A stretch of DNA of 49,316 nt, taken from NCBI GenBank assembly GCA_964596405.1, contig CAZQSS010000004.1, forward strand, positions 1-49,316, written 5' to 3'. The stretch comes from CAZQSS01 sp964596405 (GTDB lineage: Bacteria; Patescibacteriota; Patescibacteriia; Magasanikbacterales; UBA10003). A program made the position numbers and the translations under genes. The notes under the pieces are model-generated. The model had not been told where the DNA came from and did no database searches. It saw only the letters and a program-made list of their open reading frames with translations. Shown here in pieces: positions 1 through 7,509 of this stretch (within the stretch, counting starts at the first letter, position 1; the number at the start of each line of letters is the position of its first letter).

Positions 1-37
1 TGTTTGTTGCCAAAGTCTGTAATTAAAAAATAAACTA

Positions 38-66
38 AAAATGACCCCGAACAACGAGGTCATTTT
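38..66 (-). terminator. Rho-independent terminator of rpsT
   Basis: AAAATGACC and GGTCATTTT pair around a short loop, followed on the minus strand by a T-rich stretch. It lies just past the rpsT stop codon. Confidence 0.8.
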
Positions 67-73
67 TAAATTT

Positions 74-334
74 TTATTTCTTGGACACCAGCTTCATCGC
101 CCTGGATGTTAATCGGCCGGCTTTGTTTTTTTTAAAGACGCCGCATTTGACCGCTTTGTCGCAAGCCTGTTGCCAGTCACGAACTAGCTGATTAAGTTTG
201 GTTTTATCAGCCGATTTAATCGCCTCTCTGAGATTTTTTCTCATTTTAACCAGCTTTTCTCTGATCGCCCGGTTTTTTAAAGTCGCTTTTTTGCTTTTTC
301 TTAAGGCCTTAATAGCCGCGTGTTTAATAGGCAT
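74..334 (-). CDS. rpsT: 30S ribosomal protein S20
   Basis: This 86-residue basic protein matches bacterial S20 in length and pattern: a start of MPIKHAAIKALRKSKKATLK, then two long amphipathic helices rich in Lys and Arg, and a C-terminal GRLTSRAMKLV stretch. S20 binds 16S rRNA early in assembly of the small subunit. The gene stands alone with its own promoter (371-399) and terminator (38-66). Identification is firm from sequence pattern. Confidence 0.97.
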   Translation of the reverse strand: MPIKHAAIKALRKSKKATLKNRAIREKLVKMRKNLREAIKSADKTKLNQLVRDWQQACDKAVKCGVFKKNKAGRLTSRAMKLVSKK

Positions 335-370
335 AACTTAACTAATTATATTAACCTTAGTAATAAAAAC

Positions 371-399
371 ATTTTAGCAGAATAAGATAATTTTGTCAA
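371..399 (-). promoter_or_regulatory. sigma-A promoter of rpsT
   Basis: On the minus strand TTGACA (394-399) and TAAAAT (371-376) are separated by 17 bases, about 35 bases upstream of the rpsT start. Confidence 0.75.
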
Positions 400-471
400 T
401 GGGTATAGTTTTTAAATCCCAAATCTCAAAATTCAAACCCCAAACCTCAAACCCCAAACAAATCCAAAAAT

Positions 472-499
472 AAAAAGCGGTCGCTGTTAAGGCGACCGC
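472..499 (-). terminator. terminator of the secreted-protein operon
   Basis: The inverted repeat GCGGTCGC/GCGACCGC is followed on the minus strand by a T-rich run. It ends the operon of three secreted proteins. The adjacent 416-465 stretch is a low-complexity CAAACCCC-type simple repeat. Confidence 0.75.
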
Positions 500-506
500 G
501 GATTTG

Positions 507-1010
507 TTACCGGAACATCTTTTCCGGGAAATAGCCGGAGATGCCGATGACGTGACTGACGTAGGTATTGTTGCCGGGGAAGATGCCACCCATGGTGGCG
601 CGATAACTTATTCCCAAACACTCATCAAACACTATCGTTGGCGCTATTGAGGCGCCCACCATTGAGGCGGCTTCTTTCAGGTAAAGCTGTTGGACGGCCG
701 CTACTTGAATCAGGAGCCGGTCGAACTTAAACGCGGAGCCAAGACCAACGCGCGGCATTCTTGTCATGTCCAGGGGCAGGCCCAGCTCCAGGTGCAGACC
801 GACATCGTTTTTTGGCGCGAATTGATTGGCAAAGAGGTTGCCGTCGGCCTGGAGCATCAGCGCGCCACTGACATCAGAAGAATTCTTGCCAATTTCCACC
901 TCTACTCCCATTGGCGCTGAGAACATCAGGTGACTGTTGGTGCCGGCCAGGGCGGGCAGAGCGATAAACATCAGGGTGGCAAAGACCGCAAACACCGCGA
1001 GCTTTTTCAT
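507..1010 (-). CDS. small secreted protein, beta-rich, unknown function
   Basis: The 167-residue product begins with a clear Sec signal peptide (MKKLAVFAVFATLMFIALPALAG, cleavage near ALA-G). The mature part alternates hydrophobic and polar residues in short stretches separated by Gly, Asn and Pro, as in beta-sheet or beta-barrel proteins, and contains a single Cys. A strong AAAAGGAG ribosome site precedes the ATG. It is the last of three consecutive minus-strand genes with the same layout (1650-2132, 1026-1574, 507-1010). I do not recognise a family. The three may be distant paralogues, but sequence identity by eye is low. Confidence 0.75.
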   Translation of the reverse strand: MKKLAVFAVFATLMFIALPALAGTNSHLMFSAPMGVEVEIGKNSSDVSGALMLQADGNLFANQFAPKNDVGLHLELGLPLDMTRMPRVGLGSAFKFDRLLIQVAAVQQLYLKEAASMVGASIAPTIVFDECLGISYRATMGGIFPGNNTYVSHVIGISGYFPEKMFR

Positions 1011-1025
1011 CTTTTTCTCCTTTTG

Positions 1026-1574
1026 TTATCGGCGTCGGTTATAGACGTCTTTGGATCGGAAATTATTGGCATCCTGTCCCACCAGATCAATAGGCAGGGT
1101 AATCTTCAGCCCCACAAAAAGCAGGGTGGAGTTATTGTCGGGGTTGACCGCGTAATCGGCGGTCGGTCCGATCCGGATGCCGTTCGGCTTGTCAATCGGT
1201 ACCATCAGCGACATGTTGGCGCCCCAGAAGTTGCTGTCGGGTCTTTCCCAATCCAGCCCCTGGGTGTATTCGTAGATGATACCGAAGTTGGCCACCACGC
1301 CGTCTTCTGTCTGGATGCGCGGTCCGGCCATGAGGCGCATATTGAGAAGCGGAATGAAGAAAAACGAACCACCGCCTTCAGCCACGAGGTAGAGTTCATG
1401 ACAGATCGGCAGAGCCAGTTCCAGGCCGACCTGGGTGCTACCCAAGGGCTCATTGTAAAAGTTTACGGCGCCACCACTGAGAGTGATGTTCATCTCGGGC
1501 AGGTTGTCGGCCAGAGCCACCGGGGACGAAAGACAGATCGCCAAAATTGCGCCGAGCACCGTGAGCTTTTTCAT
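1026..1574 (-). CDS. small secreted protein, beta-rich, unknown function
   Basis: The 182-residue product has a signal peptide (MKKLTVLGAILAICLSSPVALA, cleavage before DNLP). Alternating strands follow, such as QVGLELALPI, ELYLVAEGGG and NMRLMAGPRI, with a late KITLPIDL strand. That pattern resembles an outer-membrane-type barrel or a beta-sandwich. The Shine-Dalgarno is AAAAAGGAG. Only 15 bases separate it from the downstream gene at 507-1010, which implies one transcript. No family was recognised. It is unusual for an organism group thought to lack a classical outer membrane. Confidence 0.75.
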   Translation of the reverse strand: MKKLTVLGAILAICLSSPVALADNLPEMNITLSGGAVNFYNEPLGSTQVGLELALPICHELYLVAEGGGSFFFIPLLNMRLMAGPRIQTEDGVVANFGIIYEYTQGLDWERPDSNFWGANMSLMVPIDKPNGIRIGPTADYAVNPDNNSTLLFVGLKITLPIDLVGQDANNFRSKDVYNRRR

Positions 1575-1649
1575 CTCTTTCTCCTTTTTGCTTGCCCCGT
1601 ACCCAATTTATTGTGGTGCGGGGTTTGGGTTGGGGAACAGGTTTGGACA

Positions 1650-2132
1650 CTAGAACGGCAAAGAAACAATCAGGTTGTGGGTAACAGAAAGAACCCATGG
1701 TCCATCTGCCCAGTAGCGGCCACCGATTATAATCAGCGCCAAATCATACGTTTCGTTTATGGCGTAGATGGGTGTTAAAAGGCTGCCGACAAAGCTCTGA
1801 TGATTAATAAAGTCGTACTGATAAACCCCGCCACCGTCCAGGCTTAGTTTTGGCAGTCTTTTGAAAAGCGGTTTACAGGATACCCCCAAACTGGCGCGCG
1901 GCAAAAGGTCGTGGTCGTAAATGGTCCAAGCCAACGCCGTTTGCCAGGTAAACCGGCCGGCACCCTTAAATTGGACGCCCAGAATTGTTCCCTGTTCGTA
2001 GTTTTGGTTGCCGGTGGTAAATTCAATCTTCAAGCCCTCTTCCAAAAACAGTTTGTATTGGACACCCGCCAAAGCCGTCTGCGGCAGCAAAAACAAACAG
2101 GCCAAAAATAAAAACAACAACACCTTCTTCAT
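1650..2132 (-). CDS. small secreted protein, beta-rich, unknown function
   Basis: The 160-residue product has a signal peptide (MKKVLLFLFLACLFLLPQTALAG) and then beta-like alternation, ending in NLIVSLPF. A terminal aromatic residue after an amphipathic strand resembles the terminal strand of outer-membrane barrels, though this is only a resemblance. It is first in the three-gene minus-strand operon. The promoter at 2183-2211 overlaps the edge of a dispersed repeat. Function is unknown. Confidence 0.75.
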   Translation of the reverse strand: MKKVLLFLFLACLFLLPQTALAGVQYKLFLEEGLKIEFTTGNQNYEQGTILGVQFKGAGRFTWQTALAWTIYDHDLLPRASLGVSCKPLFKRLPKLSLDGGGVYQYDFINHQSFVGSLLTPIYAINETYDLALIIIGGRYWADGPWVLSVTHNLIVSLPF

Positions 2133-2182
2133 TTTTGTTTTCCTTTATAAGGATGATTATTTCAAAGAACTTGTGTGCCTCA

Positions 2183-2211
2183 AGCTTAGTCTAAAAAGCT
2201 TAATTTGTCAA
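2183..2211 (-). promoter_or_regulatory. promoter of the secreted-protein operon, with -35 at a repeat edge
   Basis: On the minus strand TTGACA (2206-2211) and TAAGCT (2183-2188) have a 17-base spacer. The -35 box lies in the GGGGTTGACA edge of the R1 repeat. The same arrangement occurs at rpmF (27796-27824). Confidence 0.65.
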
Positions 2212-2521
2212 CCCCAGCCGCCCTTATGGTTTTTATTGTTTAATCTTTAAGTATGTTTATANNNNNNNNNNNNNNNNNNNNNNNNNNNNNNNNNNNNNNN
2301 NNNNNNNNNNNNNNNNNNNNNNNNNNNNNNNNNNNNNNNNNNNNNNNNNNNNNNNNNNNNNTGTTGTGTGGCCGGGAATTAACAACCGTACCTAAACGGG
2401 CGGCGGGGTCAACCCCAGCCGCCCTTATGGTTTTTATTGTTTAATCTTTAAGTATGTTTATAACTTTGTTGTGTGGCCGGGAATTAACAACCGTACCTAA
2501 ACGGGCGGCGGGGTCAACCCC
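2208..2521. repeat. R1 repeat, tandem copies of a 105-base unit broken by a scaffold gap
   Basis: Bases 2208-2261 recur at 2408-2461, and 2362-2416 recur at 2467-2521, giving a 105-base period. Units start GTCAACCCC-AGCCGCC and end GGCGGCGGGGTCAA, which are imperfect inverted termini. A diverged single copy lies at 27820-27928. The repeat also supplies the last codons of the TrmB-like gene. Confidence 0.8.
2262..2361. other. scaffold gap of 100 N
   Basis: Exactly 100 undetermined bases lie inside the tandem R1 repeat, so the real gap length and repeat copy number are unknown. Confidence 0.99.
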
Positions 2522-3297
2522 GGAGCGGTTTCCATTTTTCGGCTCACGCTCCAGAGGAGCTCAAAGATTTGTTTTATCATTTCTTTGATGGTGGCGCTTT
2601 CCACCGTCCAGGCAATTCCTTCTTCCTTGGTGCTAAAGAAAGCCACCGTATTGTCCCAAAACATGATATTGGCTTTGAAGGTTAATTCGCGGGGCAAGAA
2701 TTTGGCCTCACGCAATTCCCGCGAGTGAGTTTGTTTACTGTATTTTTTGATTTCATTGGCTTCCACGCGTAGGCTGTTTAAACGCACGCCGGTGGCCAAA
2801 CGCCTTTTGGTAAAATGAAATTTTTCACCCAAGATTTCTTGCAATTCTCGGCCCGAAACAATTTCGTAAACCAATTTATTTTTGGCCTTGAGCGCTTCGT
2901 TGAAAATATCGGTGGCGCGTTCGCGATAATAGATTTTGATTTTAGTTTTGAGCGGCGATTCTTTTTTAAATGTTTGCAGTAAGGGGATAATATCGCTCAC
3001 TTCTTTTATTTTTTCTTCCAGAAGATGTTTAAATACCGCCGGTTCCAGGGCTTCATAAACTTGGCGGGTTTTCTTTTTGGTGATATTGACCACCCCCAAA
3101 CGACTCAAGCGCGCTAAAACCGACTGGACCGTGGTGGCCGGCATATTTAAGGCGCGACTGAGCGGGGTGGCGGTGACCGGGCCGCTCCCGAGCAGAGTTA
3201 AATAGGTGTCTTTATCTTTTTCATTAAAACCAAAACGTTCCAAAACTTCATCAATCTCTTTTTGCTGCAGATTAGTCAAAGTAGAAATATTTTTCAT
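2497..3297 (-). CDS. TrmB-family transcriptional regulator
   Basis: The 266-residue protein has an N-terminal winged-helix domain (about residues 15-85: FGFNEKDKDTYLTLL, then MPATTVQSVLARLSRLGVV, an HTH recognition helix and wing). A regulatory domain of the TrmB or sugar-specific regulator type follows (about 110-250). Such proteins are common in archaea and in CPR bacteria and usually control sugar uptake genes, but the ligand cannot be read here. The last residues (PGLTPPPV) are encoded by the R1 repeat, so the native C-terminus has probably been altered. It is transcribed alone from the promoter at 3342-3370. Confidence 0.8.
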   Translation of the reverse strand: MKNISTLTNLQQKEIDEVLERFGFNEKDKDTYLTLLGSGPVTATPLSRALNMPATTVQSVLARLSRLGVVNITKKKTRQVYEALEPAVFKHLLEEKIKEVSDIIPLLQTFKKESPLKTKIKIYYRERATDIFNEALKAKNKLVYEIVSGRELQEILGEKFHFTKRRLATGVRLNSLRVEANEIKKYSKQTHSRELREAKFLPRELTFKANIMFWDNTVAFFSTKEEGIAWTVESATIKEMIKQIFELLWSVSRKMETAPGLTPPPV

Positions 3298-3341
3298 AAC
3301 AACGATATTTTTAGTAGTTATTAAGCTTGATAATGTATCTT

Positions 3342-3370
3342 ATTATAGCCTAATTTGGGTTTTTTGTCAA
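3342..3370 (-). promoter_or_regulatory. consensus promoter of the TrmB-like gene
   Basis: On the minus strand TTGACA (3365-3370), a 17-base spacer, then TATAAT (3342-3347): a full sigma-A consensus. Confidence 0.85.
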
Positions 3371-3463
3371 CAAAACAACATAAAGTAATGGATTTATGAA
3401 CAGGGACTGTTGTAGAGTAATAATACGAGTGGTTCTTTAACAATCAACCAAAAGGAGAAGGCG

Positions 3464-3760
3464 ATGAAAGTCATCAAGCGTCGGAAAAAGCCAAAGAAGC
3501 AGCTGTGGGCCAAGGAGTTTGTGTGTACCGGTCGTGGTAGCGGCGGGGGTGGTTGTGGTTCTACCCTGCTTGTGACAGAAGAGGATATTTATCGATGTTA
3601 TGATGATCATTATGACGGTTCTAGTGAAACTTATTTCAGCTTTACTTGTCCTTGTTGTGGAAAAGAGAGTGAGATTGATGCGTATGTGTGGCCGGTGGCT
3701 GTAAATATTACACAGTCTCGCGCTGATTGGAAACTTAAGAACAAAAAGAAAGGCAAATAA
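3464..3760 (+). CDS. small zinc-ribbon protein
   Basis: The 98-residue protein has a basic N-terminus (MKVIKRRKKPKKQ). It then shows a ribbon-like pattern with FVCTGRGSGGGGCGS as the first knuckle and FTCPCCGKES as the second. The same MKVIK...W..EF.C architecture recurs in the C-terminal part of the next gene, so the two are paralogous modules. The start is set by AAAAGGAG upstream, and a boxA-like GGTTCTTTAACAA lies in the leader at about 3432. The stop is separated by one base from the next start, so the genes are co-transcribed. Function is unknown; nucleic-acid or protein binding is possible. Confidence 0.8.
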   Translation: MKVIKRRKKPKKQLWAKEFVCTGRGSGGGGCGSTLLVTEEDIYRCYDDHYDGSSETYFSFTCPCCGKESEIDAYVWPVAVNITQSRADWKLKNKKKGK

Positions 3761-3761
3761 A

Positions 3762-4430
3762 ATGAAAAAGAATCGTGGTGTTATTTTGACAGTAGACGCG
3801 ATAGTTACGGACGGCCAATCTGTGGTTTTGATCAGGCGGGCGAAGGCGCCATTTGAAGATCGTTTGGTTCTGCCCGGCGGACACTTTGAGCCAACGGATG
3901 TTTCACTGGCCGCGGCTTGCGCGCGGGAGCTGGAAGAGGAGGTCGGTTTAATATTTGATCCGGACAAACTCAAGTTTTTGACTGTCTTGGATTCGCCGGG
4001 CCGCGATCCCCGGCCGGGCAAAAGAGTCTCGGTTGTTTTTCTCGCCAAAATCACCGGCGCCATCTTGCGCCAGCTGGTTCCGGGCAGTGATGCTAAAGAG
4101 ATTGTGCTCCGCCAGATCAGTGAAATTATTCCAAGCGAAATCGGCTTTGACCATTACCAGGCCATCAACCCCCTGAAAGGAGAAAAAAAGATGAAAGTGA
4201 TAAAGATTGGCATTTGGAATGAGAAGTGGGAAAAGGAAATGACCTGCCCGACCTGCAAGGCCGTGGTGCTGGTTGAGGAAGCAGATGTTAAGGCCGTGGA
4301 TCATTCTTATGATTTCAGTGCCGCTTGTTGCGTTTGTGGTCACCCCATCAAGGTTTCGGATAAAGACATCCCTCTCCGGATTAAAGAGGTGCTGAACAAG
4401 AAACGAAAATACTCCTCTTCTTGGGACTAA
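3762..4430 (+). CDS. NUDIX hydrolase fused in frame to a zinc-ribbon module
   Basis: Residues 1-143 form a NUDIX domain with the box GGHFEPTDVSLAAACAREL followed by EEEVGL, which carries a one-residue insertion compared with the usual spacing. NUDIX enzymes hydrolyse nucleoside diphosphate derivatives; the substrate is not inferable. Residues 144-222 form a zinc ribbon (CPTC...CCVCG) that starts MKVIK and is paralogous to the gene at 3464. An AAAGGAG Shine-Dalgarno stands directly before that internal ATG at 4191. The ribbon may therefore also be made as a separate protein of about 80 residues. A terminator follows at 4448. Confidence 0.85.
   Translation: MKKNRGVILTVDAIVTDGQSVVLIRRAKAPFEDRLVLPGGHFEPTDVSLAAACARELEEEVGLIFDPDKLKFLTVLDSPGRDPRPGKRVSVVFLAKITGAILRQLVPGSDAKEIVLRQISEIIPSEIGFDHYQAINPLKGEKKMKVIKIGIWNEKWEKEMTCPTCKAVVLVEEADVKAVDHSYDFSAACCVCGHPIKVSDKDIPLRIKEVLNKKRKYSSSWD
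4191..4430 (+). CDS. possible internally initiated zinc-ribbon protein
   Basis: In frame with the NUDIX gene, ATG 4191 is preceded by CTGAAAGGAG at good spacing. It opens a 79-residue product that aligns from its first residue with the separate zinc-ribbon protein at 3464. Initiation here is inferred, not proven. Confidence 0.5.
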   Translation: MKVIKIGIWNEKWEKEMTCPTCKAVVLVEEADVKAVDHSYDFSAACCVCGHPIKVSDKDIPLRIKEVLNKKRKYSSSWD

Positions 4431-4447
4431 TCGTTTCCGTCAAACTC

Positions 4448-4482
4448 AAAACCACCCCGACTAACGTCGAGGTGGTTTTTTG
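4448..4482. terminator. bidirectional terminator
   Basis: AAACCACC pairs with GGTGGTTT around a CGACT-AACGTCG core, with T-runs on both sides. It lies between the convergent genes at 4430 and 4516. Confidence 0.8.
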
Positions 4483-4515
4483 TAAGGTCTGTGAACAGTC
4501 CCGAAATTCGCAGTT

Positions 4516-5271
4516 TTATTTTTTATAAACACCATCCAATAATCTGTTGAAGAAAGGAAAGTCCTCTTCGTGATAGTATTTGCTTAACATTGATAAAACT
4601 TCTTCTCTGTTTTTACCCCGCTCCTGCAGGTATTGAAATTGTTTGGTGAACGTAAATTGTTCAACAGGGTTATTTGGATATGTGGATTCGGTTTTTAAAT
4701 CATCAAAAGCGAATTTTTCCATATTGCCCTTATACTCTTCAGGCGACTCAGAATCTAAGAAGTTTTGGCAATGTGCCAGTTCATGACACAACCAAGCGAT
4801 TTCATCAGGATTTTTTTGCGTTTCAAAATAACTCTGTTTGATTAAAATCAATTGTTTTTCGGCGCTTGATTCAGAGGGCTGAGCTCCTTTAACCCACAAA
4901 TCGTCAGGTACAACTGCGATAGTAACTCCGTCTAGCCTTTTATCGTGAAGAGCCTCGCGTTGAGCTTGATAATTTTTTGGTAGATCCTTTGCTTTTAATA
5001 ATCCTATTCTTTCAACAATACCTTCTTTCAAACCAAGATATTCTTGCAAGTGTTGTTTTACTTGCCCTTGTTCCGTTGCCTGCTCTAAACCAAGAGAGGC
5101 CCTGATCTCTGCTGTTTTAGCTTCATCTCGTTTTTTTGTTTCCGCCTGTTCCACTTCTAAATCACGAGAAGCCAGCCCCTCTGAATTGTCAGTTAGGGGT
5201 TTTGCAGGTGTTTCAACCTTTGGTAATTCAGGTTGTTGGTCAATTGGTTTTGGACCGACTTCTGCGCCCAT
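4516..5271 (-). CDS. hypothetical protein with HExxH motif
   Basis: The 251-residue protein has a low-complexity, Pro/Glu-rich N-terminus (about 1-70) and a folded C-terminal part. The latter contains WLCHELAHCQNF, an HExxH zinc-protease-like motif, near residue 164. An acidic helix, SESPEEYKGNMEKFAFDD, follows and could supply a third ligand. No signal peptide is visible, so it is presumably cytoplasmic. It is downstream of two other hypothetical genes on the same strand. A metallopeptidase role is a guess from one motif. Confidence 0.65.
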   Translation of the reverse strand: MGAEVGPKPIDQQPELPKVETPAKPLTDNSEGLASRDLEVEQAETKKRDEAKTAEIRASLGLEQATEQGQVKQHLQEYLGLKEGIVERIGLLKAKDLPKNYQAQREALHDKRLDGVTIAVVPDDLWVKGAQPSESSAEKQLILIKQSYFETQKNPDEIAWLCHELAHCQNFLDSESPEEYKGNMEKFAFDDLKTESTYPNNPVEQFTFTKQFQYLQERGKNREEVLSMLSKYYHEEDFPFFNRLLDGVYKK

Positions 5272-5309
5272 ACTGTGTGTTTATAAGGAAAATAAAATTA
5301 CGAATTTAG

Positions 5310-5837
5310 TTAACTCACTTTCATTTTCATTAATTCATCTCTTTTTTTGTCCAGCCTTTTTTTATCAGCTTCTTCGTGAGCTTTTGTCTGTTTTTCTGTC
5401 TCGGCGGGAAATTCGGCTTGAGCCAAAGCAAAAGCCGCTTCTTTTAAATTGAAAATAGCGGTATTAAGTTCATCCGTGCAGTAAGTGCTGGCTAACTCGG
5501 CGGCCGCGGAAAGCTCAAACAAGCTTCTTTTGGCTAAATTTTCAACGACACTTCGTTTGTCTTTTCGCGCTTTAAAAGACTGGACCGCGTCTATGGCCAT
5601 CTCCAAGTTTTGTAATTTTAACAATTCATCGTCGTTGGCAGTTTCTTTGGCTTGAGCAATATTTTTTTTCGTTTCCGCCATGTCTTTCGGAGCAATCTTT
5701 TCTACTATGTCAGTCAGGTAACCCGAGCGGATTTCGTAATTCGCTTTTAAGGCTGGAGTTTCATCCACCTTAGGCTCAAAATTTTTTTCTTGTGGAGGAA
5801 CTTTTTCTTTGTGCCCTCCGGATTCGCGGTTAGCCAT
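5310..5837 (-). CDS. hypothetical helical protein
   Basis: The 175-residue protein is rich in Ala, Glu and Lys, with long predicted helices (DMAETKKNIAQAKETANDDELLKLQNLEMAIDAVQ) and a very charged C-terminus. It has no membrane segment, signal peptide or recognised domain. It lies 38 bases upstream of the HExxH gene and may share its transcript. Confidence 0.6.
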   Translation of the reverse strand: MANRESGGHKEKVPPQEKNFEPKVDETPALKANYEIRSGYLTDIVEKIAPKDMAETKKNIAQAKETANDDELLKLQNLEMAIDAVQSFKARKDKRSVVENLAKRSLFELSAAAELASTYCTDELNTAIFNLKEAAFALAQAEFPAETEKQTKAHEEADKKRLDKKRDELMKMKVS

Positions 5838-5859
5838 ATTAATTTTTTATTAAGATTAA

Positions 5860-5919
5860 TTATTCAACCCTCGGTTTATCAATTTTTAAAGCCTCAATTT
5901 GGCTTTCGGCGCCGGAAAT
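5860..5919 (-). pseudogene. duplicated 3' end of rmuC
   Basis: Read on the minus strand this encodes KISGAESQIEALKIDKPRVE-stop, almost identical to the C-terminus of RmuC at 6139-6206. It has no start and abuts the stop of the 64-residue ORF in another frame. It is a remnant of a local duplication. Confidence 0.8.
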
Positions 5920-5927
5920 TTTTATTT

Positions 5928-6122
5928 TTATGCCGTTTGGGCTTGAATACGTTGTTCTATTTTGGCCACTCTTTTTTTGATATCTTCCAAATTGTAAAAA
6001 AACGCGCCAACGTTTTTGGTTTTAGTTTTAAAGATTCGATTAGCTCTCTTTTCCAAATTGGAAAGCCCATCTTTGATAGAAATAACTTCTTGTTGCAGAG
6101 AAGAAAATTTTTTTTCTCGCAT
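5928..6122 (-). CDS. small coiled-coil protein
   Basis: The 64-residue ORF (MREKKFSSLQQEVISIKDGL...) shows heptad-like spacing of Leu, Ile and Val compatible with a coiled coil. It sits between rmuC and the duplicated rmuC tail, 16 bases downstream of the rmuC stop. It may be a genuine small gene or part of the disrupted duplication. No family was recognised. Confidence 0.45.
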   Translation of the reverse strand: MREKKFSSLQQEVISIKDGLSNLEKRANRIFKTKTKNVGAFFYNLEDIKKRVAKIEQRIQAQTA

Positions 6123-6138
6123 AGCGATTGAAAATTAA

Positions 6139-7188
6139 TTAGTCAACCTTCGGTTTATCAATTTTTAAAGCTTCAATCTGACTTTCGGCGCCGGAGATTT
6201 TGACCACGTCTTTATCAATTTTTTTAAACTCAACATAGGCGGAGTTATAGGCGTTGACAGTGGTGCCCAAATGATTGCCCAGTTTTTGCAGATATTCATC
6301 GTAAGAGTTTAAATGCTTATTTAAATCCCCCACTTTTTTAATAATCTCTTTAACCGATTCGCTGATTTGCAAACGACGCAGGCCCTCGGCAAAAAGCTGA
6401 AGATAAACATGAAAAGTGGTGGGCGAAACAATGATGACATGCTTTTCGCGGTTGGCATATTCAATCAAATCGCGCGTATTGATTTTAACGGCGCCGACCT
6501 GGTTGACCAACAAATCGTAATAAATCGCCTCGGCCGGAATAAACATAAAAGCGTAATCGGTTGTCCCCTCGTCGGGCCGAATGTATTTGGAAGTTTCATC
6601 AATGCGATTTTTTAGATCCTGTTTGAATAATTTTTCCAGCCGCTCGCGTTCGGTCGTGTCGCGTTCAACTACGATGCGATTATAATTCTCTAAACTAAAT
6701 TTGGCGTCAATCGGAATAAGTTGCTCGCCAAAGAAAATCGCCGCGTCCACAATTTCCCCGTCTTTAAATTTATACTGCATTTGGTAGCCGGCTGGCGGCA
6801 AAACATTTTTCAAAACGGTTTCCAAAAAATATTCGCCCAATATCCCCCGCTGTTTGGGATTTTTTAAAATATCCTCCAGGCTTTGGAGTTGTTCGGCAAA
6901 GCCCATGACGTTTTTATTTGTCTCTTCCAACTTGACAAGTTTCTCGGTAACGTCTTTAATGAGCTGGGAGCTGATGCCATACTGCTGTTGCACCGACTTG
7001 TGAGTTTCCGAGAGTTTGGAATCCACGGTCCGCGAGAGCTCATTGAGCTGATTTTGGATCATTAACATGGCCTGTTGGTCTTTAGGCTCTTTCAAGGATT
7101 GAATTTTTCTGGAAATCCAGTATACTGAAAGAATAAGAATTGCGAGCAAGATAATAATACCGGTTAAGAGGATTGGGTTGGGGTTCAT
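6139..7188 (-). CDS. rmuC: RmuC family DNA recombination protein
   Basis: The 349-residue protein has one N-terminal membrane helix (about 5-25), a coiled-coil region (35-110), and then the RmuC nuclease-like domain: GILGEYFLETVLKNVLPP, DAAIFFGEQLIPIDAKFSLENY, and later YAFMFIPAEAIYYDLL and HVIIVSPTTFHVYL. RmuC proteins limit certain DNA rearrangements and are thought to be membrane-anchored PD-(D/E)XK-like nucleases; the PIDAKF segment fits. The length is typical for the short CPR and Gram-positive versions. Confidence 0.92.
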   Translation of the reverse strand: MNPNPILLTGIIILLAILILSVYWISRKIQSLKEPKDQQAMLMIQNQLNELSRTVDSKLSETHKSVQQQYGISSQLIKDVTEKLVKLEETNKNVMGFAEQLQSLEDILKNPKQRGILGEYFLETVLKNVLPPAGYQMQYKFKDGEIVDAAIFFGEQLIPIDAKFSLENYNRIVVERDTTERERLEKLFKQDLKNRIDETSKYIRPDEGTTDYAFMFIPAEAIYYDLLVNQVGAVKINTRDLIEYANREKHVIIVSPTTFHVYLQLFAEGLRRLQISESVKEIIKKVGDLNKHLNSYDEYLQKLGNHLGTTVNAYNSAYVEFKKIDKDVVKISGAESQIEALKIDKPKVD

Positions 7189-7199
7189 AAAAGTGGAAA

Positions 7200-7400
7200 G
7201 ACTGAAAGATTAAAAGATTGTAAGATTATAAGTTAATTATACGCCGGTTTAGTTTTTCTTTCAAGGTGTCAAGATATTAGATATTGGATATTTTTTAAGG
7301 CCAAAACCAATAAAATAAACAGATAAAATCGTTTAGCGACACATCTTTTTGGCTCTATGCTGATATTTTAGACCAGATTATTGGTAAAAAACAAGAAAAA
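7200..7400. other. AT-rich spacer with simple repeats
   Basis: The stretch holds short slipped repeats of the AAGATT and TAGATATT type at 7200-7290. No ORF or strong hairpin is visible. Confidence 0.6.
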
Positions 7401-7401
7401 T

Positions 7402-7417
7402 TGTTTCACGTGGAACC
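7402..7417. promoter_or_regulatory. parS-like centromere site 1
   Basis: TGTTTCACGTGGAACC matches the ParB site TGTTNCACGTGNAACA at all but the last base. A second site lies at 8145. Confidence 0.8.
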
Positions 7418-7430
7418 CTGACACCAGTCC

Positions 7431-7509
7431 CTTCCATAGTTTAATGGATAAAACCCCGTACTAGAACAAAGTTCAGTACGGGGCAAGGCAATCCCGCCTG
7501 CCCCGTACC
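7431..7509 (+). pseudogene. tRNA-like remnant with inserted hairpin
   Basis: It starts like a tRNA 5' half (CCATAGTTTAATGGATAAAAC). In place of an anticodon arm it has a near-perfect hairpin, CCCCGTACT-A-GAAC-AAA-GTTC-AGTACGGGG, and no proper T-arm follows. It is best read as a rearranged tRNA fragment. Confidence 0.45.

Noticed and set aside
930..1778. A 282-codon plus-strand ORF
   Set aside because: It is antisense to two genes with signal peptides and good ribosome sites; its own translation is low-complexity and has no ribosome site.
2253..2444. An ORF running through the N gap
   Set aside because: Most of it is undetermined sequence, so it is not evidence of a gene.
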